NCBI GenBank assembly: GCA_947258905.1
Contig: CAMYKF010000213.1
Span: 1 to 5,836 of the forward strand
Length of the DNA stretch: 5,836 bases
Origin: an uncultured Pirellulaceae bacterium
GTDB taxonomy: Bacteria > Planctomycetota > Planctomycetia > Pirellulales > Pirellulaceae
Reading direction: 5' to 3'
The first letter of the stretch is position 1; every line of letters starts with the position of its first letter. A model generated the notes under the pieces. It was not told where the DNA came from, did not search any database, and saw only the letters and a program-made list of their open reading frames with translations. The position numbers and the translations under genes are program-made. Of this stretch, positions 5,774 through 5,836 are shown one piece after another.

Positions 5774-5836
5774 GGCAGGGCGCAAGCCCTCCGGTCCATC
5801 CCATGCGATCCAGAACCGGAGGGCTTGCGCCCTGCC
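5774..5836. repeat. Perfect 22-bp inverted repeat, REP-like element and possible terminator
   Basis: The left arm (5774-5795, starting GGCAGGGCGCAAGCCC) is exactly reverse-complementary to the right arm (5815-5836), separated by 19 nt. The right arm ends at the window edge, so the palindrome may be longer. Each arm has its own 5-bp hairpin: AGGGC/GCCCT around a GCAA loop in the left arm (5777-5790), and around TTGC in the right arm. It begins 18 bp after the VOC stop and could end transcription as a long stem, but no T-run is visible. Its length, GC content and nested symmetry look more like a dispersed intergenic palindrome. Similar CCGGAGGGCTTGCGCC-type repeats are recalled from planctomycete intergenic regions, from memory and unchecked. 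Confidence 0.75.

Noticed and set aside
1..5836. CRISPR arrays, tRNA or rRNA genes, insertion sequences
   Set aside because: No spaced direct repeats, cloverleaf-like or rRNA-like sequence, or transposase frame was seen.

Overview
The window looks like a chromosomal segment of a Planctomycete (Rhodopirellula/Pirellula-like), with moderately high GC, few Shine-Dalgarno sequences and protein features resembling planctomycetal homologues. The assignment comes from recalled protein similarity and gene content, not from a marker gene.

Four genes run leftward. From upstream to downstream they are an N-acetylneuraminate lyase (nanA, 5105-4191), a 942-residue fusion of an exported sialic-acid mutarotase (cyclically permuted Kelch/NanM type) to a sodium:solute symporter (4167-1339), an AGE/RnBP-type N-acylglucosamine 2-epimerase (1342-197), and, after a 124-bp gap, the first 24 codons of a signal-peptide-bearing protein (72-1) that leaves the window. 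The first three are tightly packed (23-bp gap, then a 4-bp GTGA overlap) and look like one operon. The inferred pathway is: periplasmic anomer conversion of sialic acid, Na+-driven uptake through the same polypeptide, cleavage by NanA to ManNAc plus pyruvate, then epimerisation of free ManNAc to GlcNAc. This is the kinase-last route known from Bacteroides fragilis (AGE-type NanE then a ROK kinase), not the E. coli NanK/NanE phosphate route. No kinase, deaminase or regulator gene is in the window.

Divergent from nanA is a VOC/PhnB-like glyoxalase-fold protein gene (5270-5755, plus strand), probably functionally unrelated. The 164-bp divergent region holds a perfect 7-bp inverted repeat overlapping a possible nanA -10 box, and a TTGACA-type promoter candidate facing the VOC gene. 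The right edge (5774-5836) is a perfect 22-bp inverted repeat in which each arm also contains a small hairpin. It resembles a dispersed REP-like element more than a simple terminator.

The points most worth a second look are the mutarotase-symporter fusion, an apparent in-frame loss of about 20 residues from the epimerase barrel with all recognised catalytic residues kept, and the terminal palindromic element.
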